Shown: in pieces, positions 55,558 through 64,000 of the stretch
Numbering within the stretch: the first letter of the stretch is position 1
Layout of the letters: each line of letters begins with the position of its first letter
Assembly: GCA_963922875.1 (NCBI GenBank)
Contig: CAWUJH010000002.1
Coordinates: forward strand, 124,001 to 188,000
Source of the DNA: Ketobacter sp963922875
GTDB taxonomy: Bacteria; Pseudomonadota; Gammaproteobacteria; Pseudomonadales; Ketobacteraceae
Reading direction: 5' to 3'
DNA: 64,000 nt
Translations under genes and position numbers: made by a program
Notes under the pieces: model-generated
What the model saw: only the letters and a program-made list of their open reading frames with translations
Databases searched by the model: none
Told to the model about the DNA's origin: nothing

Positions 55558-57960
55558 ATGCCAATTTTTGAATCTTGGACAGAACGGCTGGTTTTTACGT
55601 ATCGAAAAACCATTTTGCTTGTTCTGTCACTGCTGACACTTTTCTTTATCTATCAGGTCTACGACCTGGAAGTGGACAGCAATATGAAAAAAATGGTGCC
55701 GCTGGATCATCCTTATATCCAAAACTTCTTAAAACACCAAAATGAAATGCACCTTGGGAATGATCTTAGGATAGTGGTAGAAAATTCTAAGGGAGATATT
55801 TTTAATCCAGGTTTCCTTGAGGTAGTACGCCAAATTTCCGATAGTGTCTTTTATCTACCCACAATTGACCGTAGTCATCTCAAATCCCTATGGACGCCTA
55901 ATACACGCTGGACCGAAGTTGATATGGAGGGTATTCGGGGTGGGCAAATTATTCCACCCGAATACGATGGTTCACCGGAAGCGGTTGAGCAAGTACGTCA
56001 AAATCTATTCAAATCTGACTTGATTGGTACTCTAGTCGCCGATGACTTTCGTTCCACTATGATTCATGCAACATTGATTGATGTTGATCGTGGAACCAAG
56101 GATGAAGTCAATGTAATCAATTACCGGCTATTGGCAGAGCAGATCGAAACGGGGATACGACAACGATTCGAAACCGATACTGTGAAGATACATATCATCG
56201 GATTTTCTCAAAAAATTGGTGAATTGATCGATGCCTCCAAAGGTATCATTTTATTTTTTCTATCGATGGTGTTACTTACCTTTCATCTTTTGGTGATCGA
56301 TAGCCACTGTACCCGCAGCGCTACCGTAATTGTGGTTGGCGCATTGATGGCGGTTGCGTGGCAGCTGGGCATTGTTACGTTGCTGCAAAAAGTAATAGGT
56401 TCAGTACATAGCACTGATTTTTTTAAGACCCTGATACAAAATTATCCGAGTCTGGAACCCATTCAATTCGGTATTGACCCGTACTCAATGCTGATTCCTT
56501 TTCTTGTCTTTGCCATTTCTGTAAGTCATGGAGTGCAGTTTGCTCATGAAATGACGCAACGCACAGTGCAAGGGGAGGATGCTCTCTCGGCAAGCAAAAA
56601 TACATTCCGTACTTTGTTTGTGCCAGGTCTGTTAGCGTTGATAAGTGATAGCATTGGATTTATCACACTCTGGTTTGTGGATATTGGTGTCATTCGCGAA
56701 TTAGCAATTACGGCCAGTATTGGCGTCGCAGTGATAATTTTAACTAAGTTGATTTTTGTACCTGTAATACTGTCTTACATTGGTGTTGGTAGGCCAGAGA
56801 TTCGCTTTACCAAGCCTCGACGCCCCAATCGAGTCTGGTACTGGGTGGCCAAATTAACGTATCGGAAAATGGCCATTGCAACACTGCTGGCTGCATTTTT
56901 TATCACCCTGGCCGCATTAATAGTACGGCAGGATCTAAAAATCGGTGATCTCGACGTTGGTGCCCCGGAGTTGCGACCTGATTCTCGATACAATCTGGAC
57001 AATGCCTATATTACTCAACACTACTCTGTTAGTGCTGATGTTTTGGTGGTGATGGCAGAAACGCCTGCTAACACTTGTAGTACTTATGATGCGCTTAATC
57101 GTATTGAGCGTTTTATGGCTTATATGGACAGTATTGATGGCGTAGATTCCTCTGCCTCACTGGTAACTGTAGCGAAATATATTATTACTGGATTCAATGA
57201 GGGTAATTTAAAGTGGGCAGCGCTTCCACAATCCCCAGCAACCCTAAATGGTACCATGATCTATCTTCCTTCAGGTTTTACCAACGTGGACTGTAGTTTA
57301 GTTCCCGTCTACCTTTTTCTTGACGACCACAAAGCCGACACCCTAGAGCGAGCCGTTCAAGCGGTACACCATTATCCGAATACACAGGAAGATAAGGGGA
57401 TAGTAGATTACGTACTGGCTTCTGGTTCAGCGGGAGTAGAGGCTGCTACGAATCAAACTATTAAGGAAGCCCAGCCGCGAATACTCTTGATGGTGTATAC
57501 GGTGGTAAGCTTACTGGTTTGGTTGGCATTTCGCTCTTTTAGAGCCGTATTGTGCATTGTTATTCCATTAATCATCACCTCTATTTTGTGTGAGGCACTG
57601 ATGACTGTTTTGGGTATAGGCGTCAAGGTGGCAACTTTGCCCGTAATTGCGCTAGGAGTTGGCATAGGTGTTGATTATGCTATCTATATTTTTGCCAAAA
57701 TGCGGCGTGGTTTGGATCAGGGTCTCAATCTCCATGATGCTTATTTTGTGGCTTTGAAAACCACTGGTCGTTCGGTAGTTTTTACTGGCTTTACGTTGGT
57801 TGTCAGTATGAGCTTCTGGATTAATTCCAACATTAAGTTTCAATCTGATATGGGGATCTTATTGGGCTTTATGTTCTTATGGAATATGTTGGGTGCCATT
57901 TGTTTGCTGCCTGCTTTAGCACACTTTCTTTTGCCAAAATCGAAAGGTGGAAACCTGTGA
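55558..57960 (+). CDS. RND/MMPL superfamily exporter
   Basis: An 800-residue inner-membrane protein with twelve predicted TM helices in two halves: TM1 at about 15-35, a periplasmic loop to about 220, five helices, a second TM7 at about 435-455, a loop to about 630 and five helices. Landmarks are KKMVPLDHPYIQNF, FAISVSHGVQFAHEMTQR and VGIGVDYAIYIFAKMRRG, which place it with the COG1033 predicted exporters rather than drug-efflux AcrB. Cargo unknown. No membrane-fusion or lipoprotein-carrier gene is adjacent. Its TGA overlaps the next gene's ATG (TGATG). Confidence 0.88.
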   Translation: MPIFESWTERLVFTYRKTILLVLSLLTLFFIYQVYDLEVDSNMKKMVPLDHPYIQNFLKHQNEMHLGNDLRIVVENSKGDIFNPGFLEVVRQISDSVFYLPTIDRSHLKSLWTPNTRWTEVDMEGIRGGQIIPPEYDGSPEAVEQVRQNLFKSDLIGTLVADDFRSTMIHATLIDVDRGTKDEVNVINYRLLAEQIETGIRQRFETDTVKIHIIGFSQKIGELIDASKGIILFFLSMVLLTFHLLVIDSHCTRSATVIVVGALMAVAWQLGIVTLLQKVIGSVHSTDFFKTLIQNYPSLEPIQFGIDPYSMLIPFLVFAISVSHGVQFAHEMTQRTVQGEDALSASKNTFRTLFVPGLLALISDSIGFITLWFVDIGVIRELAITASIGVAVIILTKLIFVPVILSYIGVGRPEIRFTKPRRPNRVWYWVAKLTYRKMAIATLLAAFFITLAALIVRQDLKIGDLDVGAPELRPDSRYNLDNAYITQHYSVSADVLVVMAETPANTCSTYDALNRIERFMAYMDSIDGVDSSASLVTVAKYIITGFNEGNLKWAALPQSPATLNGTMIYLPSGFTNVDCSLVPVYLFLDDHKADTLERAVQAVHHYPNTQEDKGIVDYVLASGSAGVEAATNQTIKEAQPRILLMVYTVVSLLVWLAFRSFRAVLCIVIPLIITSILCEALMTVLGIGVKVATLPVIALGVGIGVDYAIYIFAKMRRGLDQGLNLHDAYFVALKTTGRSVVFTGFTLVVSMSFWINSNIKFQSDMGILLGFMFLWNMLGAICLLPALAHFLLPKSKGGNL

Positions 57961-59819
57961 TGGAAAAACGGCAAAAGCTGATTATGTTGATTAAATCGGT
58001 GATGCTTATTCCATGGCTTTGCTTGGGGATCGTTTCGGTTGTTTCTGCTGCTGATAACTATCTTATGGATAATGATGCGTTGACTGACGGAGAATTTTTA
58101 CCTTCGGTATGGTATTACGAAGATAAATCTGAATCAGCAACACTGAAGCAAGTTCAGACAATCTTTACTCAACATGGTTTTCATGCGGCTCCTGTCAATT
58201 TTAATGCGGGAATAGGGCAATCTACTCACTGGTTTAAAGTCCAAATCGAAATCGCACCGGCTTTTGACGCTGATCGTTATCCCCAGCTATTTATGGAAAT
58301 TAGCGATCCCATACTCGATTACATAGATATTTATCATTTTAATAATGGTCAAGAACTTGAAACCCTTAGAATGGGAGCCTCTCTACCGTTTGATCTTCGA
58401 ATATTCAATAGCCCAACTTTTGTGGTGCCCATAACCATTGCTTCTGGGGATCATCACGAGTTTTGGATACGAGTTAACACCAGTAATAGCATGCATTTTC
58501 CAGTAAAAGTCTTAACACCAAACCAATACGCCATTAATCATAATAGATACACCATATTTTACGGTTCGATATTTGGTATGACACTTATTATGATTGCCTA
58601 CAATGCGCTCATGGGGTGGCGGGTACGTAGTATTGTTTATTTGTATTATTCCGGTGTGTTGCTCGGAGGCTTACTTCATCGCATGTATGTAAGTGGGTTA
58701 GGTTATCAGTTATTCTGGCCAGGGGTTCCTGGTATTAATGAGTATCTGCGCCCATTTACCGATAATATATTGGCTTTTTTCTCAATTATGTTTACCCAAA
58801 AATTACTTAATACTCGCCAATTTTCCCCGTTGTTGAATCGTTGGCTTTCCTATATGGCCATCGTAGCTGTTGTCGCAGCAGCGTCAGTGTTTTTCTTGCC
58901 CTCGCGATATGCGCTTAATATTGCGTTGTGGATCTTACTGATTGCCTTTTTGTTTGAATATGTTATCGGCATAGAATTCTGGCTCTTAGGAGTCAAGCAT
59001 TCCACCTTGTTTTTGGTGGGTTGGTTTGTTTTTTTATCCGGAAGTATCATCTTAATATTTGCTGTATTTGGCGCCATTCCAATGTCTGGATTCACTGCTC
59101 ATGCCGCCGAGCTTGGTTTTGCTGTGCATATCCTGGCTTTATCATTTGCATTGTCAGATCAGATTAATTATATGCAACAGGAAAAGCTCCAAGCTCAGGA
59201 TGAATCCGCTCGAGCCCAAGAAGAGCTTCTTTCTATACAGATTCGCTTAAATGAAGACCTGGATCGTCAGGTGCGTCTCCGCACGGAAGAATTGGAACAG
59301 GCGAATCAACGCTTAAATTTACTGAATACTACGGACGAATTGACAGGCTTGCATAATCGACGTTACTTAAATGAAGTGCTTCCTAAGGAATACAAACGCG
59401 CGGTTCGTGATCAGCAGCCGCTGGCAATAATGATGTTGGATATAGATCACTTTAAAAAGCTCAACGACACCTACGGTCACCAATTTGGTGATGAGGTATT
59501 AAGACAAGCCGCCATGGTTTTCAAGAGTTGCATTCGTCGGCCTCCAGATATTGCTGTGCGCTATGGTGGTGAGGAATTTATGGTAATCCTTCCTAATACT
59601 TCAAGTGAAGGAGCGTCGATTGTGGCTGAGCAAATTCGTCAAAAGGTGGCCAATACTCTTGTTGGTTTAAATGACCAAACCACTGGCGTTACAGTAAGTA
59701 TCGGTATTGCAGTGGAAACCCCAAGTAAAGACGGCAGTGAAGAAGAGCTTATTCGTCGAGCGGATGAAATGCTTTATCGAGCCAAAGAAAACGGCCGTAA
59801 TCGCATTGAGCAGGCTTAA
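57960..59819 (+). CDS. Diguanylate cyclase with 7TM-DISM sensor
   Basis: A 619-residue inner-membrane enzyme. After a signal/TM segment comes a periplasmic 7TMR-DISMED2 domain (about 40-180), seven TM helices (about 200-400), a coiled coil (about 405-455), and a GGDEF domain with active GGEEF (about 536-540) and an inhibitory I-site RPPD five residues before it. It makes c-di-GMP in response to a periplasmic ligand, probably a carbohydrate-like one by family habit. ATG 57960 overlaps the exporter stop; a longer start at 57879 lies inside that gene. The pair is thus coupled. Confidence 0.93.
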   Translation: MEKRQKLIMLIKSVMLIPWLCLGIVSVVSAADNYLMDNDALTDGEFLPSVWYYEDKSESATLKQVQTIFTQHGFHAAPVNFNAGIGQSTHWFKVQIEIAPAFDADRYPQLFMEISDPILDYIDIYHFNNGQELETLRMGASLPFDLRIFNSPTFVVPITIASGDHHEFWIRVNTSNSMHFPVKVLTPNQYAINHNRYTIFYGSIFGMTLIMIAYNALMGWRVRSIVYLYYSGVLLGGLLHRMYVSGLGYQLFWPGVPGINEYLRPFTDNILAFFSIMFTQKLLNTRQFSPLLNRWLSYMAIVAVVAAASVFFLPSRYALNIALWILLIAFLFEYVIGIEFWLLGVKHSTLFLVGWFVFLSGSIILIFAVFGAIPMSGFTAHAAELGFAVHILALSFALSDQINYMQQEKLQAQDESARAQEELLSIQIRLNEDLDRQVRLRTEELEQANQRLNLLNTTDELTGLHNRRYLNEVLPKEYKRAVRDQQPLAIMMLDIDHFKKLNDTYGHQFGDEVLRQAAMVFKSCIRRPPDIAVRYGGEEFMVILPNTSSEGASIVAEQIRQKVANTLVGLNDQTTGVTVSIGIAVETPSKDGSEEELIRRADEMLYRAKENGRNRIEQA

Positions 59820-59843
59820 ATGTGCTTGTGGATTAAAGCGCTT

Positions 59844-61595
59844 CTAGATGAATGCCGCTTGGGTAATTAACCAAGGCCACGCTTTATGTTTGCGATAATG
59901 GCGCAGTAACTTGGCCTCTGGCTGATTCGAATTAGTATTCTTATCAACGGCGTAAGTTTTCCAGTCACAATGATTTGGTTTGAATTCAAGCGTCGAATAG
60001 CCGTGAGATACGCTGTTGAAATAGCGTATGTGGGGATTGTTGAGGCGTACTGCTGAGTTAGATAATGCTTGCGCTAGTTGTTGTTTAGGCAGGCTGCTGT
60101 CGGTGCTGGATAGTTGATCCAGAAGCCCAGCCGATGTAATGGCTGGTGTCATGAATTCCACGCCGAAAAAATTATCGAAGTGAAAGGGATTCGGATCTTG
60201 GTAATTCTGCTTTAGATGGGAGGCTAAATGGGAGTGAAAATCACCAGTAACTACCACCAGATTATCTATCTTTTGCTGAGAGAGTTCTCTAGCAATCAGC
60301 GTCCGTTCCCAATTGAATCCATCCCAGGCATCAATATTAATGGGATGTAATTTATTGCCCAAGCGAATAGCGAAGCTACCCATAAAGGTTTGGTTACCAA
60401 TGAGCTTCCAGCGCGCATTCGATTCGGTCACAGTATTCAGTAACCAATCCCGTTGTTCAGCGCCCAATAGGGTCTGTTGTTCACTGTTAAAGTTAGTGCA
60501 GCCTAAGGGAACATAGCGTTGCCCAAATTGGCCTTCGCCACAGGCATGACTGCTGCGGTAGGTGCGCCCGTCAAGCATGACTAAATCCACCAAATTGCCC
60601 AATTCAATTTTACGGTAGTATTTAAGAAATTGATGAGGGTCAGTGCTTGAAGTATCCACTGCTACCCGAGCGGGAATATATTCAAGCCAGGCTTGTTGCG
60701 AATCAAGCATAAGCTGGTTTAAAAGTTCTGCTGAATTGCCGTATTTCACATCAGTAGTGTAGGGGTGATCGGGTGCGCCTAAGGTGTGGCGTTCGTAATC
60801 CCAATAGGCATCATTAGCGGTTTCATGATCGTCACGGGTAATGATAAATGTATGTTGTTCCATCGCCCTTTGAAGTTTGGGATCACTGCGTACAATCTTG
60901 TAGAGGTGACGATAGTCGTTTAAATTCATGGCCGCGAGACTACCGCTTGGTAGTTCTATGCGTCGATCGCTAAAAGGTAAACTTTGAAAGCTCGGATCAC
61001 CCACGGTTTCATAGATAAAATCGCCTAAATGAATGACAAAGTCGATGCTGTCGTCATCAGCGATTAACTGAAAGGCCGGATAGTATCCGTTGGTATAATC
61101 CTGGCAAGTGACTAATGCTAATTTGAGGTTTTGGTTATCCATGAAATAGTCTGGTGCTGTGCGGCAGCGTCCGGTACGACTGACGACCTGGCCATAGATG
61201 AAGCGGAAGTAATAACGTTGATCTGCGCTCAGATAGCTGTGAGTATCAATAGATATTGTGTAGTCCTTGCTGGCTTTAATATGGTGCGGTTCCACCACGC
61301 TTTCGAACACCAGTTGGTCAAACTCTGGGTTTAGGCTCACTTGAACATAAAGATTCTGTCCTTTGGTGATGACGTCGGGACTAATTCTTGTCCATAACAC
61401 CACGCCACTGGGGGATGGATCACCAGAGGCGATGGAGTGGCTGAAAACCCTTCCATCATCGAGGATGAACTTGTTTTGATAACCTAACAGGCTGCTTGTG
61501 GTATTGGCACCAGCGCCAGCACTAAGCACCACAAAAGGCGTGGCCATGCCTGCGGCAAGAAAAGACAGAAATTGGCGACGGTCGATCCCGGACAT
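59844..61595 (-). CDS. phoD: PhoD-like alkaline phosphatase
   Basis: A 583-residue exported phosphatase or phosphodiesterase. The N-terminal twin-arginine signal is DRRQFLSFLAAG. Then comes a PhoD N-terminal domain (FSHSIASGDPSPSGVVLWTRISP) and the metallophosphatase with VTCQDY, IHLGDFIYE, ITRDDHETANDAYWD, IGNQTFMGS and VVTGDFHSH. It is Tat-exported as a folded metalloenzyme and frees phosphate outside the cytoplasm. ATG at 61595 with AAGG upstream. It is convergent with the diguanylate cyclase, 24 bases apart, and divergent from the ttcA remnant. Confidence 0.94.
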   Translation of the reverse strand: MSGIDRRQFLSFLAAGMATPFVVLSAGAGANTTSSLLGYQNKFILDDGRVFSHSIASGDPSPSGVVLWTRISPDVITKGQNLYVQVSLNPEFDQLVFESVVEPHHIKASKDYTISIDTHSYLSADQRYYFRFIYGQVVSRTGRCRTAPDYFMDNQNLKLALVTCQDYTNGYYPAFQLIADDDSIDFVIHLGDFIYETVGDPSFQSLPFSDRRIELPSGSLAAMNLNDYRHLYKIVRSDPKLQRAMEQHTFIITRDDHETANDAYWDYERHTLGAPDHPYTTDVKYGNSAELLNQLMLDSQQAWLEYIPARVAVDTSSTDPHQFLKYYRKIELGNLVDLVMLDGRTYRSSHACGEGQFGQRYVPLGCTNFNSEQQTLLGAEQRDWLLNTVTESNARWKLIGNQTFMGSFAIRLGNKLHPINIDAWDGFNWERTLIARELSQQKIDNLVVVTGDFHSHLASHLKQNYQDPNPFHFDNFFGVEFMTPAITSAGLLDQLSSTDSSLPKQQLAQALSNSAVRLNNPHIRYFNSVSHGYSTLEFKPNHCDWKTYAVDKNTNSNQPEAKLLRHYRKHKAWPWLITQAAFI

Positions 61596-61751
61596 CGTGT
61601 AACCTTTATTGTTGTTTTCGGATGGCTTTTATAGCCTATTTAGATGGCTATCTTGTGGCAAAAGATGCTCTTGGGGCGAAAAAATACTAAAATTAGCGGC
61701 AGCGCCCTTAAACCAAACTGTGTTAGGTTTATTTTGTGCGCGGATTGTACA

Positions 61752-61772
61752 GTGACAGTGATACTCTGTCAC
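61752..61772. promoter_or_regulatory. Inverted repeat upstream of ttcA and phoD
   Basis: GTGACAG (61752-61758), 7-base spacer, CTGTCAC (61766-61772): a perfect 7-base palindrome in the 221-base divergent region. This is a plausible operator for a dimeric regulator. The rest of 61596-61816 shows no gene. Confidence 0.4.
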
Positions 61773-61816
61773 CCCGATTTCCCTGACGCAACCTCAATAC
61801 TGAGAGTAGTAGAATA

Positions 61817-61966
61817 ATGACCCCGGAGTTAGCTAAGAAAACCAGGACTGAGTTTAACAAACTGCAAAAACGTCTGCGTCGAGAGGTAGGTAAAGCTATC
61901 GCTGACTATACCATGATAGAGCCAGGTGATCGGGTTATGGTGTGCTTGTCCGGTGGTAAATTATAA
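61817..61966 (+). pseudogene. ttcA: 5' remnant of ttcA (tRNA 2-thiocytidine synthetase), interrupted
   Basis: The first 48 codons match TtcA: FNKLQKRLRREVGKAIADY, IEPGDRVMVCLSGGK. The intact protein continues SGGKDS (PP-loop) for about 250 more residues, but here the frame goes Leu-stop right after SGGK. No other frame downstream restores TtcA, so this is not a frameshift; the gene is split by foreign DNA. The 3' part may lie beyond the window, on the far side of the element. Loss of TtcA would remove s2C32 from certain tRNAs unless another copy exists. Confidence 0.85.
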
Positions 61967-62267
61967 GGAATAAGTGTTCTGTAAAGGCCTTTGTAAGGGC
62001 TGGTGATTTAGTGAGTGGTTTTCGCTTTCTAGACTTATAAAGCCTGTATCTATTTCAGTATTCAGATATCACCCTTTCATAGATTTAATATGAGCTGCTA
62101 AGCGTAAGTGGCTGTTGGTTCTAAATCTATCTATCCTCCCTTTTACCACTAACTACCCATTTGTAATGAATGTTTGATGTGGCTTGCTCAGAATTTAACC
62201 AATTATAAAGTGGTTGGAATAATAAAACTAAAAGCGTTTTAGAAATCGCTGAGTGTTTGGAGGGTGA
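61967..62267. other. Element left end and integrase leader
   Basis: About 300 AT-rich bases with no supported gene. Contains the palindrome AAAGGCCTTT at 61983-61992 and GGAGGG just before the integrase start. Recombinase binding sites would be expected here, but none can be defined from one end alone. Confidence 0.5.
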
Positions 62268-63536
62268 TTGGTAACTATGGAGATTAAAGTACGGCGCTTT
62301 GTCGTTGGGCGAGATCGACCGGTTGTTGAGATTGTGAACTCCGACAATTGCGTATATTGCCCTTTGGCTTCTTTATATTTAACTCTTAAAGAAGAGCTGT
62401 CTCATAATACTTTGCTGCGTTTGGCCTATGAATTGAGGTTTTTTTTGATATGGCTGAACGGGAACTCGATTGATCTATTAGAAAGAATAAAAACTGGGAA
62501 TTTTTTAACTGACACGGAAGTCAATCAGTTTGTAGAAAGAGCTAGGCAAAAAATAGATGAAAAGTCTTTTTTTGCTATACAGGCTCGCCCCACCGATAAG
62601 TACCTTAGCAATCTGCTGCATCAAGATACACATCAAGCGTTAGCTGTATCGCCCAGTGTTACAAATGGGAGGCTAAGACTGGCCGAGGATTATATAAAGT
62701 TCATCCATCGAGAACTTAACCGGCATGTGCTACCCCCTCAATACTCAATTAACCTGAATAGAAATATTGCATTATTGAGCGCTGCTCATAGAAGAGAGCT
62801 ATCAAGGGGGCAATCCGGGCCTGATCATATTGCAGGAAAGAGTATTTCAAATAAAGTGTTAGACAGATTGTATGCAATTATTGAACCCAATCATCCCGAA
62901 AACCCATTTTCTCGCAACACTCGGATAAGGAATTCATTAATAGTCGATCTTCTAGTAGATACAGGGATGAGGCGAGGTGCGTTAGCCAAGCTCAAAGTAT
63001 CAGATATACATTTTCATGGTGCAATTCAGAAGATTTTTATTCGACGCACCAGGTATGACAGCGGGGATCCACGAAGAAATAAACCTGAACATAAAACACA
63101 AGAACATTTTTGTTATCCCTCTGAAGCGACGATGCAAAAACTAAAAAAATATATTGAACAGTATAGGTCGTTGGTTCCTGGAGCCATAACACATGAATAC
63201 GTATTTGTTGTAGAAAAGAATGTGAAAGGAACATTAGGTGAGCCAATATCGCTAGATGGTATTAACTATATATTTAATAAGCTATCTCTTGTGTTGGGGG
63301 TGAGAGTTTATCCGCATTTGCTTCGGCATTTTTGGAATGAAAGATTTAGTGATCTATGTGAGGAGCAAAAGTTAACAGAAATTCAGGTGGATAAATATCG
63401 AAAATTACTGATGGGTTGGTCACCCACATCTGAGATGCCTGCTAACTACAATAAGTTAAAAGATATTGAAAAGTCTATGGAAATAGCAAGGGAAAGACAG
63501 TATGCCATAATGAAGGAATTTTCAGATGAAGACTAA
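62268..63536 (+). CDS. Tyrosine recombinase/integrase
   Basis: A 422-residue phage-type integrase. The catalytic domain shows the first Arg in DTGMRRGALAKLKVSDI (about residue 235), a Lys-containing beta-hairpin region, HxxR in PHLLRHFW (about 351-354) and the probable nucleophile Tyr in EMPANYNK (about 393), with GW in place of the usual GH. The N-terminal about 190 residues form a core-binding domain. The TTG at 62268 follows GGAGGG at 5 bases; an ATG at 62277 is an alternative. Codon use is AT-richer than in the flanking chromosome. It should drive integration and excision at the ttcA site. Confidence 0.9.
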   Translation: MVTMEIKVRRFVVGRDRPVVEIVNSDNCVYCPLASLYLTLKEELSHNTLLRLAYELRFFLIWLNGNSIDLLERIKTGNFLTDTEVNQFVERARQKIDEKSFFAIQARPTDKYLSNLLHQDTHQALAVSPSVTNGRLRLAEDYIKFIHRELNRHVLPPQYSINLNRNIALLSAAHRRELSRGQSGPDHIAGKSISNKVLDRLYAIIEPNHPENPFSRNTRIRNSLIVDLLVDTGMRRGALAKLKVSDIHFHGAIQKIFIRRTRYDSGDPRRNKPEHKTQEHFCYPSEATMQKLKKYIEQYRSLVPGAITHEYVFVVEKNVKGTLGEPISLDGINYIFNKLSLVLGVRVYPHLLRHFWNERFSDLCEEQKLTEIQVDKYRKLLMGWSPTSEMPANYNKLKDIEKSMEIARERQYAIMKEFSDED

Positions 63537-64000
63537 AAAAGTTTATTTGGCCGATATAAAACTGGGTTTATCGGAGTTGTCGGATACTTCCCCGGAAGCT
63601 GTTAGGAAATCATACGCTGGAGTTCCGTTTAACGTGTTCGACGATGTTTGGAAAGTTACCGCTAATAAATCGGCTTATTTAGATCGGGTCGATAATGTTG
63701 GGTATCCATTTGAAATATTGGTTCAGGTTAGAAAAACGCTATCAGATGTGGCGTCTACAAAGACGGCATCTGTTGCCTGTAATGTCATAAACCTTATTGG
63801 TAGAAGGATGCTACCTTCTTTAACATTAACTGACGTTAAGAAACTTGTGGCAAAAAGCCGTACTAATAAGTCAGACGTAGTGATAAAAAATGCCAAGACA
63901 TTTATCCTTTGCCTTGAAAGACGTTTTCCACAGTATCAAGAGCTTGGAGAATATATCCGCAAAGTAAAAATAAGAGATCAAAACAAAAAGCCATCAATAT
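63526..64000 (+). CDS. Element gene overlapping the integrase, 3' end outside the window
   Basis: An open frame starts with ATG at 63526 and runs without a stop to the window end (at least 158 residues, beginning MKTKKVYLADIKLG). It overlaps the integrase end by 11 bases, so the two are translationally coupled. The visible part is probably an N-terminal domain of a second, larger recombinase-like protein (basic, helical, with KTFILCLERRF), as in elements carrying two or three integrases in tandem, but no catalytic motif is in view. Confidence 0.65.
   Translation, partial: MKTKKVYLADIKLGLSELSDTSPEAVRKSYAGVPFNVFDDVWKVTANKSAYLDRVDNVGYPFEILVQVRKTLSDVASTKTASVACNVINLIGRRMLPSLTLTDVKKLVAKSRTNKSDVVIKNAKTFILCLERRFPQYQELGEYIRKVKIRDQNKKPSI

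Larger units (their letters stand above)
61961..64000 (+). mobile_element. Left end of an integrative element inserted in ttcA
   Basis: Homology to ttcA stops at about 61960, within the PP-loop codons, and what follows is an AT-richer region with a tyrosine recombinase gene and an overlapping second gene reading into the element. The right end is outside the window. The layout (integrase first, then overlapping large genes, inserted in a conserved coding site) resembles islands with several integrases, such as GInt elements; this classification is tentative. Confidence 0.75.

Noticed and set aside
61817..62100. ttcA ended by a sequencing error or simple frameshift
   Set aside because: None of the three forward frames after the SGGK codons continues the expected TtcA sequence, and an integrase gene follows.

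Overview
The window is a chromosomal stretch of a gammaproteobacterium, most likely a marine member of the Pseudomonadales/Cellvibrionales-Oceanospirillales branch. This rests on gene content and order: dnaX-ybaB-recR, rnd-ycgL-ycgN, mlaA-PilZ-rssB-rssC-tal-dusA and a fadD/MaoC/lysophospholipase/hrpA neighbourhood all recall Pseudomonas. The presence of a classical NAD malate dehydrogenase and the moderate base composition argue against Pseudomonas itself. Species cannot be fixed from the sequence alone.

Layout. 1-1512: end of a multiheme cytochrome c gene plus a haem lipoprotein. 1724-8664: housekeeping genes (glnS, 4.5S RNA, dnaX, ybaB, recR, rnd, ycgL, ycgN). 8786-13613: a VWA membrane protein, a DUF1631 protein and a PilZ protein. 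13645-18243: cysK, a MoxR ATPase/VWA pair, and a MaoC hydratase/lipase pair. 18605-26462: fadD, hrpA, a serine-less alpha/beta hydrolase and a FabH-like synthase. 26662-28659: a three-gene RiPP operon of the HvfABC/bufferin type (metal-binding precursor with five 10-residue EGxCGGK repeats, MNIO enzyme, DUF2063 partner). 28995-40773: a tightly packed run of a ThDP enzyme, two divergent citrate-synthase-like proteins, a TonB receptor, a periplasmic binding protein, a 1471-residue hybrid kinase with GGDEF-EAL output, and mlaA. 40818-46690: PilZ, rssB/rssC, tal, dusA, gltX. 46711-46987: a tRNA-Ala/tRNA-Glu unit with a clear promoter. 47024-61595: a chorismate-lyase-like protein, a second hybrid kinase, rraA, mdh, bolA, an omptin-like barrel, a zinc metallohydrolase, an RND exporter coupled to a diguanylate cyclase, and a Tat-exported PhoD phosphatase. 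61817-64000: ttcA is cut after its 48th codon, inside the PP-loop, by the left end of an integrative element carrying a tyrosine recombinase and an overlapping second gene.

The three regions of most interest are: (1) the repeat-bearing copper-type RiPP locus; (2) the ThDP/double citrate-synthase-like module, whose last gene overlaps a TonB receptor gene that is followed by a binding protein and a giant sensor kinase, which looks like a make-import-sense unit for an unknown small molecule; and (3) the island that disrupts ttcA at its most conserved motif. Functions for (2) and the element class for (3) are inferences.
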